A stretch of 64,000 nt of DNA from Alloacidobacterium sp035547425 (lineage in GTDB: Bacteria > Acidobacteriota > Terriglobia > Terriglobales > Acidobacteriaceae): the NCBI GenBank assembly GCA_035547425.1, contig DASZUU010000040.1:13978-77977 (forward strand), read 5' to 3'. This document shows, one piece after another, positions 35,922 through 44,694 of the stretch. A program made the position numbers and the translations under genes. Below the pieces are notes generated by a model, which did no database searches, was not told where the DNA came from, and worked only from the letters and a program-made list of their open reading frames with translations. Position 1 is the stretch's first letter. Each line of letters starts with the position of its first letter.

Positions 35922-36917
35922 TTATGGCTGCCGCGCCTGGGCCGCAGATTCTTTGAACATATCGGCATTCACTTTGTCGACTACCGCTGTTCCTGTATCC
36001 ACGAATACCGGAAACGGCGAAAACGTATCGACGCTGTAGTCGCTGCGCAGGGTTTTTGGCCCATCGTGGAAAATCATATCCAATGCCTTCAGTCCCACGT
36101 ATCCCATGGTGTATGGTTTTTGCGCGATGGTTGCATCGATGGTGCCATCCTTGATGAGGCTCAGCGTATCCGGGTCTACATCCATGGCAATCAGCACGCG
36201 GTCGGTTGCATGGTGATTCTTGAGCACGTTGGCCACTTCCTTTCCGGCAGAAGCTTCGAGGCAGATAAACGCATCGATCTTCTTCGGTCCTGTCTCTGCC
36301 ATGTATTGCTCGGCCTTATCGAAGGCTGCAGTCGATTCGCCCTTGATGTCGACAACCTCTACGGTCTTGATGCCGGGATGGTCGGCAAAAATATCCTGGT
36401 ATCCCTTGAATCGCTCGTCGAGGTTCGGCTGCCCCGGCATGGAAAAGAACACTACGTTTCCTTTTCCGCCCGGCAGCTTATCCACGACGCGCTGGCCGCC
36501 TAAATGGCCGGCCTGCAGATTGTTTGTTCCTATAAAGAAGAGGCGATGGCTGTGCGGAGCATCCGAGTCCATGGTGATCACGGGAATCCCCGCATTGATG
36601 GCTGCATTAATCTCCGTCTGGAAGAGCGCGGCGTCTGCCACCGAGATGAGAATCCCTGACGGCTTTGCCGCCACTGCATGCTGAAATTCGGTCAGTTCGG
36701 CTTGCGGATCGTAGGTGTCCGGTCCTGTCACTTTGGCGACTACATGATATTCCGCTGCCGCCTTGTTAAATCCCTCTGCGGCAGTCTGCCAGTAGGCGAG
36801 CTTCAGGTTATTGGAGATCAGGTAGTACGTCTCGGAATGGGAATGACGACGGCACCCTGTAATTGCAAGCAGTGCGATGGTCATAGACAGCAGAAAAAAT
36901 TTTCCGGCTTTTTGCAT
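35922..36917 (-). CDS. Sugar-type periplasmic binding lipoprotein (RbsB-like)
   Basis: 331 aa. Signal peptide with lipobox AITGC. Periplasmic-binding-protein-4 fold: YDPQAELTEFQHAVAAKPSG, VITMDSDAPHSHRLFFIGTN, VFFSMPGQPNLDERFKGYQD, and DRVLIAMDVDPDTL. The family binds pentoses or hexoses for ABC import or signalling. No ABC ATPase or permease is adjacent, so it may serve a remote transporter or sensor. Start 36917 is preceded by GAGG; a longer frame to 37019 lacks support. Confidence 0.87.
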   Translation of the reverse strand: MQKAGKFFLLSMTIALLAITGCRRHSHSETYYLISNNLKLAYWQTAAEGFNKAAAEYHVVAKVTGPDTYDPQAELTEFQHAVAAKPSGILISVADAALFQTEINAAINAGIPVITMDSDAPHSHRLFFIGTNNLQAGHLGGQRVVDKLPGGKGNVVFFSMPGQPNLDERFKGYQDIFADHPGIKTVEVVDIKGESTAAFDKAEQYMAETGPKKIDAFICLEASAGKEVANVLKNHHATDRVLIAMDVDPDTLSLIKDGTIDATIAQKPYTMGYVGLKALDMIFHDGPKTLRSDYSVDTFSPFPVFVDTGTAVVDKVNADMFKESAAQARQP

Positions 36918-37079
36918 AGGGACCTCGCAGGTGAAGTTTGCGTGCCCGGCCCCCAGAGCCTTATTCAACTGTCCAGCAAAGCATCGATGGCCGTTAGTAA
37001 AGCTCCACCGAGCCGCCACGCCATACGCGGACGAATTGTACTCCTGCCGCAGAAGCTTTGCCTAACTTGCCATTGAGGC

Positions 37080-37550
37080 TCAGTCTCGAGATCGATTCAG
37101 AAGTTTGTCCAACGTGAACCGGTCCGGCTCCCACAGAGCCAGCAAGAATGCCCCTGCCGCCGCCGAAAAGACCGAATAATCCAACGGGGCCTTAATGCTA
37201 AGCCCGGTAGCCATGCCCATAGCGAATGACAAAAGCAGAAGGCCGGATAGGACGGAGATCATTCGCGTTTTGAATCCGGCGATGAGCAATATGCCGAAGA
37301 TCGTCTCCGCGACAGTGGCTGACCATGCGAACCACACCGTCAACGAACTGGGAAAGAGAGACGTCACCGCTCCCGTGTATTCCACGAAATGATGGAAACT
37401 TCCCCAGGATACGTTCTTTGCGCCATACGGTCCCCAAACGCCGAAACGATCAGCCACAGCGGATAGAAAGGAGGCTCCCAGTGCAAACCGCGCGAACAGA
37501 CGGGCGATCTCTGTCCTATTCCCGGCGAGTTGCGCGGGTCTTGCATTCAT
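37080..37550 (-). CDS. DoxX/MauE-type integral membrane protein
   Basis: 156 aa with four hydrophobic segments (LFARFALGASFLSAV; LTVWFAWSATVAETIFGILL; MISVLSGLLLLSFAMGMATG; VFSAAAGAFLLALW), the DoxX-family layout. Role probably redox or quinone-linked, unknown. ATG 37550 follows GGAGG; the TTG at 37562 contains that site. Its start is 22 nt after the end of the leftward oxidoreductase gene, so they form an operon. Confidence 0.75.
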   Translation of the reverse strand: MNARPAQLAGNRTEIARLFARFALGASFLSAVADRFGVWGPYGAKNVSWGSFHHFVEYTGAVTSLFPSSLTVWFAWSATVAETIFGILLIAGFKTRMISVLSGLLLLSFAMGMATGLSIKAPLDYSVFSAAAGAFLLALWEPDRFTLDKLLNRSRD

Positions 37551-37571
37551 ATGCGCCTCCAATCTGCGAGC

Positions 37572-38486
37572 CTAGCAAGCACAGATGATTGTCTTGCCCC
37601 TGATCCGCTCGGCAGGGTTGAAGGCGGCAACCACATCGTCGAGAGTAGCCACATTGCCGATGTTTGCCCGCAGCCGACCATTCCGGGCACGCTGGGCAAT
37701 CTCATTCAATTGGGCACGATCGGGCTCGACGACAAAATCAATCGCCCGGACGCCGGTAGGCTGCGCATCGGTCGCGCCTGTGATGGTCACTAGCGTTCCT
37801 CCGGCGCGAATCAAGCCCGCAGACCGCTTCGCGATATCACCGCCGATGGCATCGAACACCAGATCGACCTTGCCGATGTCTTCGAGAACGTCGCTATCAA
37901 GATCGACGAATTTCTGCGCGCCGAAGTCGAGAGCCGTCTGCCGGGCGCCGGCGCGGCCCGTGCCGATGACATATGCGCCTGCCTCACGAGCGAGCTGGCT
38001 CGCCATGGAACCGACTACACCGGCCGCGCCGTGCACGAGGATGCTCTGCCCCGCCTGAAGGCGGCCATGCACAAACAGTCCCTGCCATGCGGTCAGTCCC
38101 GGCATCACGAGGGCCGCGCCCACCGTAAAATCAATGTCGCCCGGCAGCGGCGCGAGGTTGCGTGCTTCGACGGCCACATACTCTGCCAGCGTGCCGTCGC
38201 GATACCAGTCCGTGAGACCGAACACTCGCTGCCCAATCGACAGTCCCGTGGTGCCATAGCCGACCGCGGTGACCACTCCGGCCAGCTCGTGGCCGGGGAT
38301 TGAAGGCGTCCGGTCGCGGCCCGCGCGGTCGGTCCAGGTTGCGGACCATGACAGCTCATCCCCGGTGAATCCCGCTGCATAAACCTGAACAACGACATCG
38401 TTGATCGCCGCCTGCGGCTCGGGCCGCTCCGCCAGTTTCGCTCCGGCCTTTCCCGCCGCCTGATCCGTCACTACCATCGCCTTCAT
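37572..38486 (-). CDS. Zinc-independent MDR oxidoreductase (quinone reductase-like)
   Basis: 304 aa. N-terminal GroES-like fold with PGHELAGVVTAVG, nucleotide site GAAGVVGSMASQLAREAGAY and the AIDFVVEPD / NPAERIRGKTII end typical of the NADPH:quinone reductase branch. No zinc-binding Cys set. Start 38486 has a good AGGGAGG site. Divergent from the MocR gene and upstream of DoxX in an apparent operon; the MocR protein is the probable regulator. Confidence 0.87.
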   Translation of the reverse strand: MKAMVVTDQAAGKAGAKLAERPEPQAAINDVVVQVYAAGFTGDELSWSATWTDRAGRDRTPSIPGHELAGVVTAVGYGTTGLSIGQRVFGLTDWYRDGTLAEYVAVEARNLAPLPGDIDFTVGAALVMPGLTAWQGLFVHGRLQAGQSILVHGAAGVVGSMASQLAREAGAYVIGTGRAGARQTALDFGAQKFVDLDSDVLEDIGKVDLVFDAIGGDIAKRSAGLIRAGGTLVTITGATDAQPTGVRAIDFVVEPDRAQLNEIAQRARNGRLRANIGNVATLDDVVAAFNPAERIRGKTIICAC

Positions 38487-38548
38487 CGCAAACCTCCCTG
38501 TATCGATCTCATCTTCCATCAGGGTAAATTGGAATGGAATAGCCTAAA

Positions 38549-38580
38549 GGTCCATAATCGCCGTAACGACTGGTCCATAA
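38549..38580. promoter_or_regulatory. Direct repeats GGTCCATAA, candidate MocR operator
   Basis: GGTCCATAA at 38549-38557 and again at 38572-38580, 23 bp apart start to start (two helical turns), in the gap between the oxidoreductase and the MocR gene. Paired direct repeats are how MocR regulators such as GabR and PdxR bind. Confidence 0.65.
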
Positions 38581-38595
38581 AAGGTTCCGTCAACC

Positions 38596-40071
38596 GTGCC
38601 AAAGAGAGAAACATTTCAAGACCTGGTTTTAGAGCCGAGGAAGAGCGGCCAGGAAATGTGGCGCTGGCTCTATACCGAGCTGCGCTCCGCCATTATAGAT
38701 GGCAGATTAAAATTTGGAGCGCGATTGCCGTCCACAAGAAATCTGGCAGCACAGTACGGCCTTGCCCGCGGCACAGTCGTAGCGGCATTCCGGCAGCTTC
38801 AGGCTGAGGGATATGTTTCATCCGCAGTGAGCGCAGGAACATTTGTCGTACCGGCGCCGGGGTGGGAGATCGCCTCTCCGTCAAGACGAAGATCTTCCCG
38901 GCAGACAATTTCCAGAGCGACGATAGCAAAACGCTCGCAGAATCTTCTTAAGTCCACATTTGTCCTGCCGGCTTCGCATTCCATCGGCAAGGCGTTTCGA
39001 TGCTATGAGCCGGCTATCGACATGTTCCCGGTCGAGTTGTGGGCGCGGATTGCGGCGCGCGTTTATCGCAAGGCGCCGCGTTCTTTATATGGGCAAGGCG
39101 ATGCCGGCGGTTATCCGCCGCTGCGAAGAGCCATTGCGGAATATGTGGGCCACTCTCGCGGAGTACGTTGTTCGGCTGAACAGATCATCGTGACTGCGGG
39201 CGCGCAGCAGGCATTGGATCTTCTGGCGCGCGTGCTTCTCGATCCCGGCGACGAAGTGTGGATGGAAGATCCCGGATACCCTGGAGCCTCTCAGGCTTTT
39301 CAGAGCGCGGGCGCGAGTGTGATTCCCATTCCAGTGGATGGAGACGGCATAGATGTCGGAAGAGCGGTGCAGCTATCTCCCGCAGCCCGGGCAGTATATG
39401 TAACGCCGGCCAATCAATTTCCCCTTGGAACTGTCATGTCAGCGGAGAGACGAGTCGACCTTCTCTCATGGGCCGCGCGCGCGGGCGCATGGATCATCGA
39501 AGATGAATACGATGCGGAATATCGCTATTCCGGGAAGCCGATTGCGTCGCTGCACAGCCTGGATCGATCGGGATCGGTCATTTATGTTGGAACGTTTACG
39601 AAGATGCTCTTCAACGCTCTTCGCATTGGGTTCATCGTTGTGCCGGAACGCTTCGTCGAGGTATTTCGAATCGCGCGAAGCTTCATGGATCGCTACGCTC
39701 CGACATTAGATCAGGCTGTGCTGGCAGAATTCATCAACGAAGGCCACTTCGGCCACCACGTTAGAAAAATGAGGCAGGTCTACTCGGATCGTTCACAGTT
39801 GCTTGCAGAAGAGGCGAATCGGCGTCTTTCCGGCTTGCTCGATGTGGAGCACGCGCAATCCGGAATGTGTACCGTGGCATGGATTAAAACACGCATCACA
39901 GAAAGTGCTCTGACTCGGCGGGCAGAACATCTGGGATTGGAAGTGCGCCCAATCTCCTCATTTGTCATCCAGTACGCGCAGAAGCCGGCGTTGATGCTGG
40001 GCTTTGCAGGATGTAACGCAAGTGAGATCAAGAGAGGCGTATCGGTTTTGGAAGCGATCCTCTCTCGATGA
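38596..40071 (+). CDS. MocR family regulator (GntR HTH fused to PLP aminotransferase-like domain)
   Basis: 491 aa. Residues 15-85 are a GntR winged helix (ELRSAIIDGRLKFGARLPST; AAFRQLQAEGYV); residues 120-490 are a fold-type I aminotransferase: VTAGAQQALDLLARVLLDPG, EDPGYPGA, TPANQFPLGTVM, EDEYDAEYRYSG, and GTFTKMLF with the PLP Lys. Such proteins sense PLP-linked ligands and control divergent genes. GTG start. Known MocR targets are amino acid, GABA or pyridoxal genes; here the divergent neighbours are redox proteins. Confidence 0.93.
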   Translation: MPKRETFQDLVLEPRKSGQEMWRWLYTELRSAIIDGRLKFGARLPSTRNLAAQYGLARGTVVAAFRQLQAEGYVSSAVSAGTFVVPAPGWEIASPSRRRSSRQTISRATIAKRSQNLLKSTFVLPASHSIGKAFRCYEPAIDMFPVELWARIAARVYRKAPRSLYGQGDAGGYPPLRRAIAEYVGHSRGVRCSAEQIIVTAGAQQALDLLARVLLDPGDEVWMEDPGYPGASQAFQSAGASVIPIPVDGDGIDVGRAVQLSPAARAVYVTPANQFPLGTVMSAERRVDLLSWAARAGAWIIEDEYDAEYRYSGKPIASLHSLDRSGSVIYVGTFTKMLFNALRIGFIVVPERFVEVFRIARSFMDRYAPTLDQAVLAEFINEGHFGHHVRKMRQVYSDRSQLLAEEANRRLSGLLDVEHAQSGMCTVAWIKTRITESALTRRAEHLGLEVRPISSFVIQYAQKPALMLGFAGCNASEIKRGVSVLEAILSR

Positions 40072-40124
40072 GGCCTGAATCGCATATTACATCGATGCTT
40101 ACATCGCTTCCATGAAGCGCGCTT

Positions 40125-40532
40125 TCAAGACTTACGTGCAAGCCCTTGATCTCTCAGCAACGTTTCTACGCGATTCTTCACCTCATCCCGAATCATCCGG
40201 ACTTCGCTGCGCGGCAATCCTTTTGGATCGCGGAGCGGCCAGTCATCACGCCGAAGGCCGGGGATATAAGGGCACTTGTCGCCGCATCCCATTGTGATGA
40301 GAAGCTGGGCATCCTGAGCCAACTCCTCGGTGAGCTTCCGGGGCTTCGCATGGCTGAGGTCCAGGCCGACTTCCTGCATGACGGCCAGCACTTCGGGATG
40401 GACTCGCTCTCCCGGCTCGGTTCCGGCAGAGATAGCGCGAGCCCTGGCAGGGTCTGCAAGTTCGTTGAAGAAGGCGGCTGCCATCTGCGACCGGCCCGCA
40501 TTGTGCACGCAAGCAAAAATAACTGTGAACAT
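40125..40532 (-). CDS. arsC: Arsenate reductase, low-molecular-weight phosphatase type
   Basis: 135 aa. Reduces arsenate to arsenite with thioredoxin. P-loop CVHNAGRS (CX5R) at residues 8-14; two more Cys residues for the disulfide cascade appear near MGCGDKCP, as in S. aureus ArsC. Lies 12 nt after arsM on the same strand. Confidence 0.88.
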   Translation of the reverse strand: MFTVIFACVHNAGRSQMAAAFFNELADPARARAISAGTEPGERVHPEVLAVMQEVGLDLSHAKPRKLTEELAQDAQLLITMGCGDKCPYIPGLRRDDWPLRDPKGLPRSEVRMIRDEVKNRVETLLRDQGLARKS

Positions 40533-40544
40533 GTTTATCCCCGC

Positions 40545-41459
40545 TTATGAACAGCAAGACGGCCCGCAGCATGGCTCGATGGCATTCACAGCGAAAGGGG
40601 TGTCTGCCTTGGGCTTAATTGCATACACTTTCACACTGGCGGCAGCTTCGTTTACGTCATACTTCTTCAGCAGCTCGGACAGCTCCTCATGCAGAGACGG
40701 CTCTGATGGCCGGCAACACGATTCGCCTTCGCGATCCATCGATGGTGTGCAGCAGCCGGATTGCCCCTCCACCTGCGCGTATGCGTTGAGGTCTTTTCCG
40801 CTGTCCACAATCTCTACGTGCTCAAAACCGGCCGCCAACAGAGCGGCGCGGTAGTCGCTTATGCGGATAGCGCCGCCGATGCAGCCGACATAGGCAGCCA
40901 TGCTCCGAGCGATAGCTTCAGGCAGGTCTCCTTTTAGAGCTATGTCACTGACGGCAAGCCGTCCGCCCGGCTTCAGGATGCGAGCTGCCTCGCGAAAGAC
41001 GGCAGGCTTATCCGGCACGAGGTTGAGCACGCAATTGGAGATGACGCAATCGACCGAGGCATCCGGCAGAGGAATTGCGTCGATACTCGCCAGGTGAAAT
41101 TCTACGTTCGAATACCCGCCCGCTTCAGCGTTGGCACGCGCTCGTTCGATCATGGCGGGCGTCATGTCGATACCGATGGCCTTACCCTCCTGACCTACCT
41201 TTTGGGCAGCGAGAAACACATCCAGGCCTCCGCCAGAGCCGAGATCCACGACAATCTCTCCTGGGCGGAGGCTTGCTGTCGCTGTTGGATTTCCGCATGA
41301 CAGGCCCATGTTCGCCTCTGCGGGAATGGATTTCAGCTCTTCCGCTGAATAACCGAAGGCTTCAGCGACCGCCTTCACTCCTGCGTCATTGCTGGAAAGA
41401 CCGCTCTCAGCGACTGCGCCGTACTTTGACCGGACTGAATCAAGAAACTCATTCGCCAT
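40545..41459 (-). CDS. arsM: Arsenite methyltransferase
   Basis: 304 aa. SAM-dependent methylation of As(III). SAM site VVDLGSGGGLDVFLAAQKVG; the conserved arsenite-binding Cys residues appear as LSCGNPT and YVGCIGGAI, plus VISNCVLNLVPDK. The C-terminus adds several Cys pairs (GQSGCCTPSM, ESCCRPSE, EPCCGPSCCS) that could bind or deliver arsenic. Start 41459 follows GGGAGA. No ArsB/Acr3 efflux pump is present beside it, so the local route is reduction plus methylation. Confidence 0.92.
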   Translation of the reverse strand: MANEFLDSVRSKYGAVAESGLSSNDAGVKAVAEAFGYSAEELKSIPAEANMGLSCGNPTATASLRPGEIVVDLGSGGGLDVFLAAQKVGQEGKAIGIDMTPAMIERARANAEAGGYSNVEFHLASIDAIPLPDASVDCVISNCVLNLVPDKPAVFREAARILKPGGRLAVSDIALKGDLPEAIARSMAAYVGCIGGAIRISDYRAALLAAGFEHVEIVDSGKDLNAYAQVEGQSGCCTPSMDREGESCCRPSEPSLHEELSELLKKYDVNEAAASVKVYAIKPKADTPFAVNAIEPCCGPSCCS

Positions 41460-41480
41460 GTCGTTTTCTCCCGGACTACA

Positions 41481-41535
41481 CATTCGTATAAGCGAATATA
41501 TTCCTTGCAAACACATTCGTCAAAGCGTATATATT
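41481..41535. promoter_or_regulatory. Candidate ArsR operators
   Basis: ATTCG-TATAAG-CGAAT (41482-41497) is a palindrome, and ATTCGTCAAAGCG (41515-41527) repeats its form just before a TATATT element, in the 80-nt gap between the divergent arsM and arsR genes. Binding of ArsR here would repress both; arsenite would relieve it. Confidence 0.6.
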
Positions 41536-41539
41536 ACGC

Positions 41540-41947
41540 ATGGCTCGAAAATCTCGGTTCGATATGCAGACGTTTTTCCAGGCACTCGGAGATCATACGC
41601 GCCTTCGGCTTCTCAACCTGATGGGAGAGCAAGAGGTTTGCGTCTGCTACTTTGTGGAGATACTGGGGGGTCCCCAACCGAAGATTTCCCGCCATCTGGC
41701 TTATTTGCGCAATACTGGCATCGTGGCGGCACGGCGCGAAGGCAAGTGGATGCATTATCGCATCGTCATGCCGCCACACATCGGCGCAACTCAGATACTT
41801 CGTCAGACGTTGGATTGGCTGAAGGAAGACAAAGCCATGCAGAGTGACCGGGTAAAGCTGGCTAAGGCTTGCTGCTCTCCTGCGAAGTATGCCCTTGACG
41901 GGGCGCCTGTACCGGCGCCGGTGGACTGCTGCGAGGTTTGCCAGTGA
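41540..41947 (+). CDS. arsR: ArsR/SmtB-family metalloregulator
   Basis: 135 aa. Winged helix with QALGDHTRLRLLNLMGEQEV followed by CVCYFVE, the As(III)-binding Cys pair of ArsR, then PKISRHLAYLRNTGIVAARR recognition region. Extra Cys pairs at the C-terminus (KACCSPA; VDCCEVCQ) may form another metal site. Divergent from arsM-arsC. Confidence 0.93.
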   Translation: MARKSRFDMQTFFQALGDHTRLRLLNLMGEQEVCVCYFVEILGGPQPKISRHLAYLRNTGIVAARREGKWMHYRIVMPPHIGATQILRQTLDWLKEDKAMQSDRVKLAKACCSPAKYALDGAPVPAPVDCCEVCQ

Positions 41948-41989
41948 GCATAATAGCCCAGGGTGCGTCTGAGATTTCCGGCCTGACGG

Positions 41990-42018
41990 AAAAAAGCCCG
42001 CAATACGCGGGCTTTTTT
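41990..42018. terminator. Bidirectional terminator
   Basis: A-run, GCCCGC stem, AATAC loop, GCGGGC and a T-run, between the convergent arsR and receiver-domain genes. Confidence 0.9.
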
Positions 42019-42037
42019 ACAACGAGAGACAGCAATC

Positions 42038-42862
42038 TCAGGCTTCAGCCGCTTCGGCCTCTTCTTCCAGGCCGTGCCTACGCAGCAAGTTCGGCAAGTT
42101 TTGTGAGAAAGCGGAACGCGGCATTACCATGTCGCAGCCAGCCTCAAGCGCCTTGACTTTCAAGTCGCCCTGCAGGTGCGACAGGAAGCCGATAACCGAT
42201 GTTCCACGCTTGAGCTTTGTCTTGATGCGCGGAATTAAAGTCAGCGGCTTGGCGTTCGCATTGTTCAGATCGAAGACAATCAGCGACGGACGGGCATCTT
42301 CCGGCACGTCGGCCAGCTTCGCCACAATGTCCTTATCTGCCTTCACAAAACCGACCTTCACACCCAGTTTGCGGGCGGTCTCCTGAATCTTCGCCAGGAA
42401 AAAGAGATCGTCAATAAAGCAGAAGATGCGGGTCGGAGCATCTTCGCGCACGGGAGCCGGCGGCAGTTCTACTGCCGTTTCCTGCGCGTGGAAGCCGTTG
42501 TGATGCATATTGCCGTTGTGAAATTCGATGGTCGAAGGCGGCGCATCAGCCACGTTGCCATTCGCTACGCGATAGCTGTGGTCCATGGGGCCGACAAAAA
42601 CCTGCTGACGCCGCTGTTTATTCTTGCGTCGCGGCCCGCCCTGTCCGTTGCCGTTTCCATTTTTCTGGAATTGCCGGTTTTGGTTGGCTTGTTTCGGCTT
42701 TGGACCCTGTTGCTGCTGGTTTTGCTGGCTTGCCTGGGGAGAATTCGGCTGCCCCTTGGCACCTTTCCGTCTGCGACGCCTGCGACGATGCCCCTGGGGC
42801 TGACCCTGCGGCGCTTGCCCCTGCGGTGGCTGTGCCTGGGGCTGGTTCTGCTCTGTTGTCAT
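42038..42862 (-). CDS. Disordered Gln/Asn/Arg-rich protein with degenerate receiver domain
   Basis: 274 aa. Residues 1-90 are low complexity: Gln/Pro runs, an Arg run (RRRRRRRKG), Gly/Asn stretches (KNGNGNGQGGPRRK), which suggests RNA or DNA binding or phase separation. Residues 145-265 look like a CheY receiver: acidic pair DD at 151-152, the phosphorylation-site-like Asp198 in VFDLN, and GCDMVMPRSAF, where the usual Lys after the fifth strand is Arg. So phosphorylation may be lost. Start 42862; no partner kinase is next to it. Confidence 0.75.
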   Translation of the reverse strand: MTTEQNQPQAQPPQGQAPQGQPQGHRRRRRRRKGAKGQPNSPQASQQNQQQQGPKPKQANQNRQFQKNGNGNGQGGPRRKNKQRRQQVFVGPMDHSYRVANGNVADAPPSTIEFHNGNMHHNGFHAQETAVELPPAPVREDAPTRIFCFIDDLFFLAKIQETARKLGVKVGFVKADKDIVAKLADVPEDARPSLIVFDLNNANAKPLTLIPRIKTKLKRGTSVIGFLSHLQGDLKVKALEAGCDMVMPRSAFSQNLPNLLRRHGLEEEAEAAEA

Positions 42863-43643
42863 GCTTGCACTTCCTGGTGCCTTGACTTGGTTGCAGCGAT
42901 GATTCCGGCGGAAAGCCGCTGCTGCTTTCTTTCGTTATCAGGTTTGCCGGGAGATCAGTTGATACATAACTCCGCGTCAGCTTCGGCGTTAGGGGGATTC
43001 AGGTCGTCGAGGGAGGAACCGGATCCGGGCCTGCACTGCGTTACGGAGTCCAATATGCGATCTTTCAACTCGCCATCACTCTGTTTGGGTGTTCACCTTT
43101 AACTACGCCATCGCATTCCGCACGCGGAGACAAGTTCCAAGGTGATACGCGCCAGTTGAATTCTTGACTCTCGAGAAATGCGGCGAACCTTCCGGGAAAT
43201 CTACTTCTCCGGCATCTGCCGCTCGATAGGCAAAGACGATACTACTAAGTAATGATACATCTGGCAAGAGGCTAGTTGCAGGAAAAAATTCAGAGCCAAC
43301 GAAATGGCCACCCGGAGAGGTGGCCATCTCTGCCCCATTTATGATGGCCAATCACTGGCCTCCCTGAAAATCCTTCTGCCGTGAGGCTTCCGGATAAGAA
43401 CCCCGGCCTTGGGCGAAATTCATTTGATCTCGCTCTCAACCGCCGAGGTCTGTACTTCGTGCTTCAAATTCTCTATCAATGAGCACGTACGTCGCTGGCA
43501 CTCTTCCTATAAGCAATTGTTATGCCGTACTATTCTTCTTTTATTTTGAATAACTTAGGGATAAAGCCGGAAGGCGAGCCTTCCGTTTATGGAAAGTTAA
43601 AACCCTCAACTTTCACAAATTCATACATTCCCGGGTGTCGAAC
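42863..43643. other. 781-nt gene-poor stretch with two hairpins
   Basis: No convincing gene. Hairpins at 43304-43327 (ATGGCCACC / GGTGGCCAT) and 43568-43585 (CGGAAGG-CGAG-CCTTCCG). A leftward 82-codon frame (43103-43351) begins with TTG eight bases after GGGAGG but has no recognisable protein and includes the first hairpin. Decayed coding DNA is possible. Confidence 0.45.
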
Positions 43644-44453
43644 TCACTTCTGGCAATTGGGACAAAAGTGAGTTCCGCGGCCAGCTACGACCGTTCGCCG
43701 AATGGGGGCTCCACATTCCAGGCATGGCTCGCCACCCCTGAGATAGACCCGGTGTTCGAGCTGAAAAAAGCCTTTCTCACCCTCGGCATCCACATAATCG
43801 GAGACGGAGGAGCCGCCTAGCTCGATCGCGTGACGCAAAATTTCCTGCAAAGCGGCATGCAGCTTTGCCAATTGCTCCATTTTGAGGCGTCCGGCCTGGC
43901 GCGTGGGTCGAATACCGGCGCGAAAGAGGCTTTCATCGGCATAGATGTTGCCGACGCCATGCAACAGTTTCTGGTTGAGGAGAGCTGCCTTGATCATCGT
44001 TTTACGCCCCCGGAAGAGCGCTGCAAACTCTTCGGCAGAAATTGTAAGGGGCTCCCGGCCCGGGCCCTGAAAACCCGTTTCCGCGCGGTGCATGGCTAAT
44101 CGGCCAAAACGTCGCGGATCGACAAAGCGCAGCTCCCGGCCTGATTCCAACCGGAGGATGGCATGAGTATGGGCTTCGACCGGAGCTGTTGTATCGGCTA
44201 CCAGCAAACGGCCGGTCATGCCGAGGTGCACAATCCACTGAAGCTGGTCGGCCCCATCCAGATCAAAGACGATATGCTTGCCTACCCTGTAGACCTTTTC
44301 GATACGCCGGCCCGTGAGCTCCGCTGCCATTTCTACAGGAGATGTCTTAAAGGGCTCAGGCTTTGAGCCAAGCCACACCGATGCAATCACATCGCGCTGT
44401 ATGCGCTTGTTCACTCCATTCGCGACGGTTTCGACTTCGGGCAATTCGGGCAT
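43644..44453 (-). CDS. mutM: Formamidopyrimidine-DNA glycosylase
   Basis: 269 aa. Removes 8-oxoguanine and opens the abasic site. MPELPEVETV supplies Pro1/Glu2 catalysis after Met removal, which fixes the start at 44453. Helix-two-turn-helix (KLLHGVGNIYADESLFRAGI) and the C-terminal zinc finger C-X2-C-X16-C-X2-C (CLECG ... CPNC) are intact. Confidence 0.96.
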   Translation of the reverse strand: MPELPEVETVANGVNKRIQRDVIASVWLGSKPEPFKTSPVEMAAELTGRRIEKVYRVGKHIVFDLDGADQLQWIVHLGMTGRLLVADTTAPVEAHTHAILRLESGRELRFVDPRRFGRLAMHRAETGFQGPGREPLTISAEEFAALFRGRKTMIKAALLNQKLLHGVGNIYADESLFRAGIRPTRQAGRLKMEQLAKLHAALQEILRHAIELGGSSVSDYVDAEGEKGFFQLEHRVYLRGGEPCLECGAPIRRTVVAGRGTHFCPNCQK

Positions 44454-44694
44454 AGATTTATCTTCGCAGATACAGCTATCAACCAGAATGCATTTACTCG
44501 CTAACAATGCAGTCTTTCGATCTGGAAGTATGACCTTGCAGGCCGCGGGATCTTGCGATTGTCGAGGAGCATTGATTGATTCTTGAAGAGCAGCAATTAG
44601 AACTCTTCAAATATATTGTATGAATCGTCAACTCAAGAACTGCGGACTGCGTCCTTAGAAAAGGCACACTTATTCCACTTTGGAGTTTCGCGGT

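Noticed and set aside
43103..43351. Leftward 82-codon frame with TTG start and GGGAGG upstream
   Set aside because: No recognisable domain, covers a hairpin, and composition is not protein-like; kept only as a remark on the gap.
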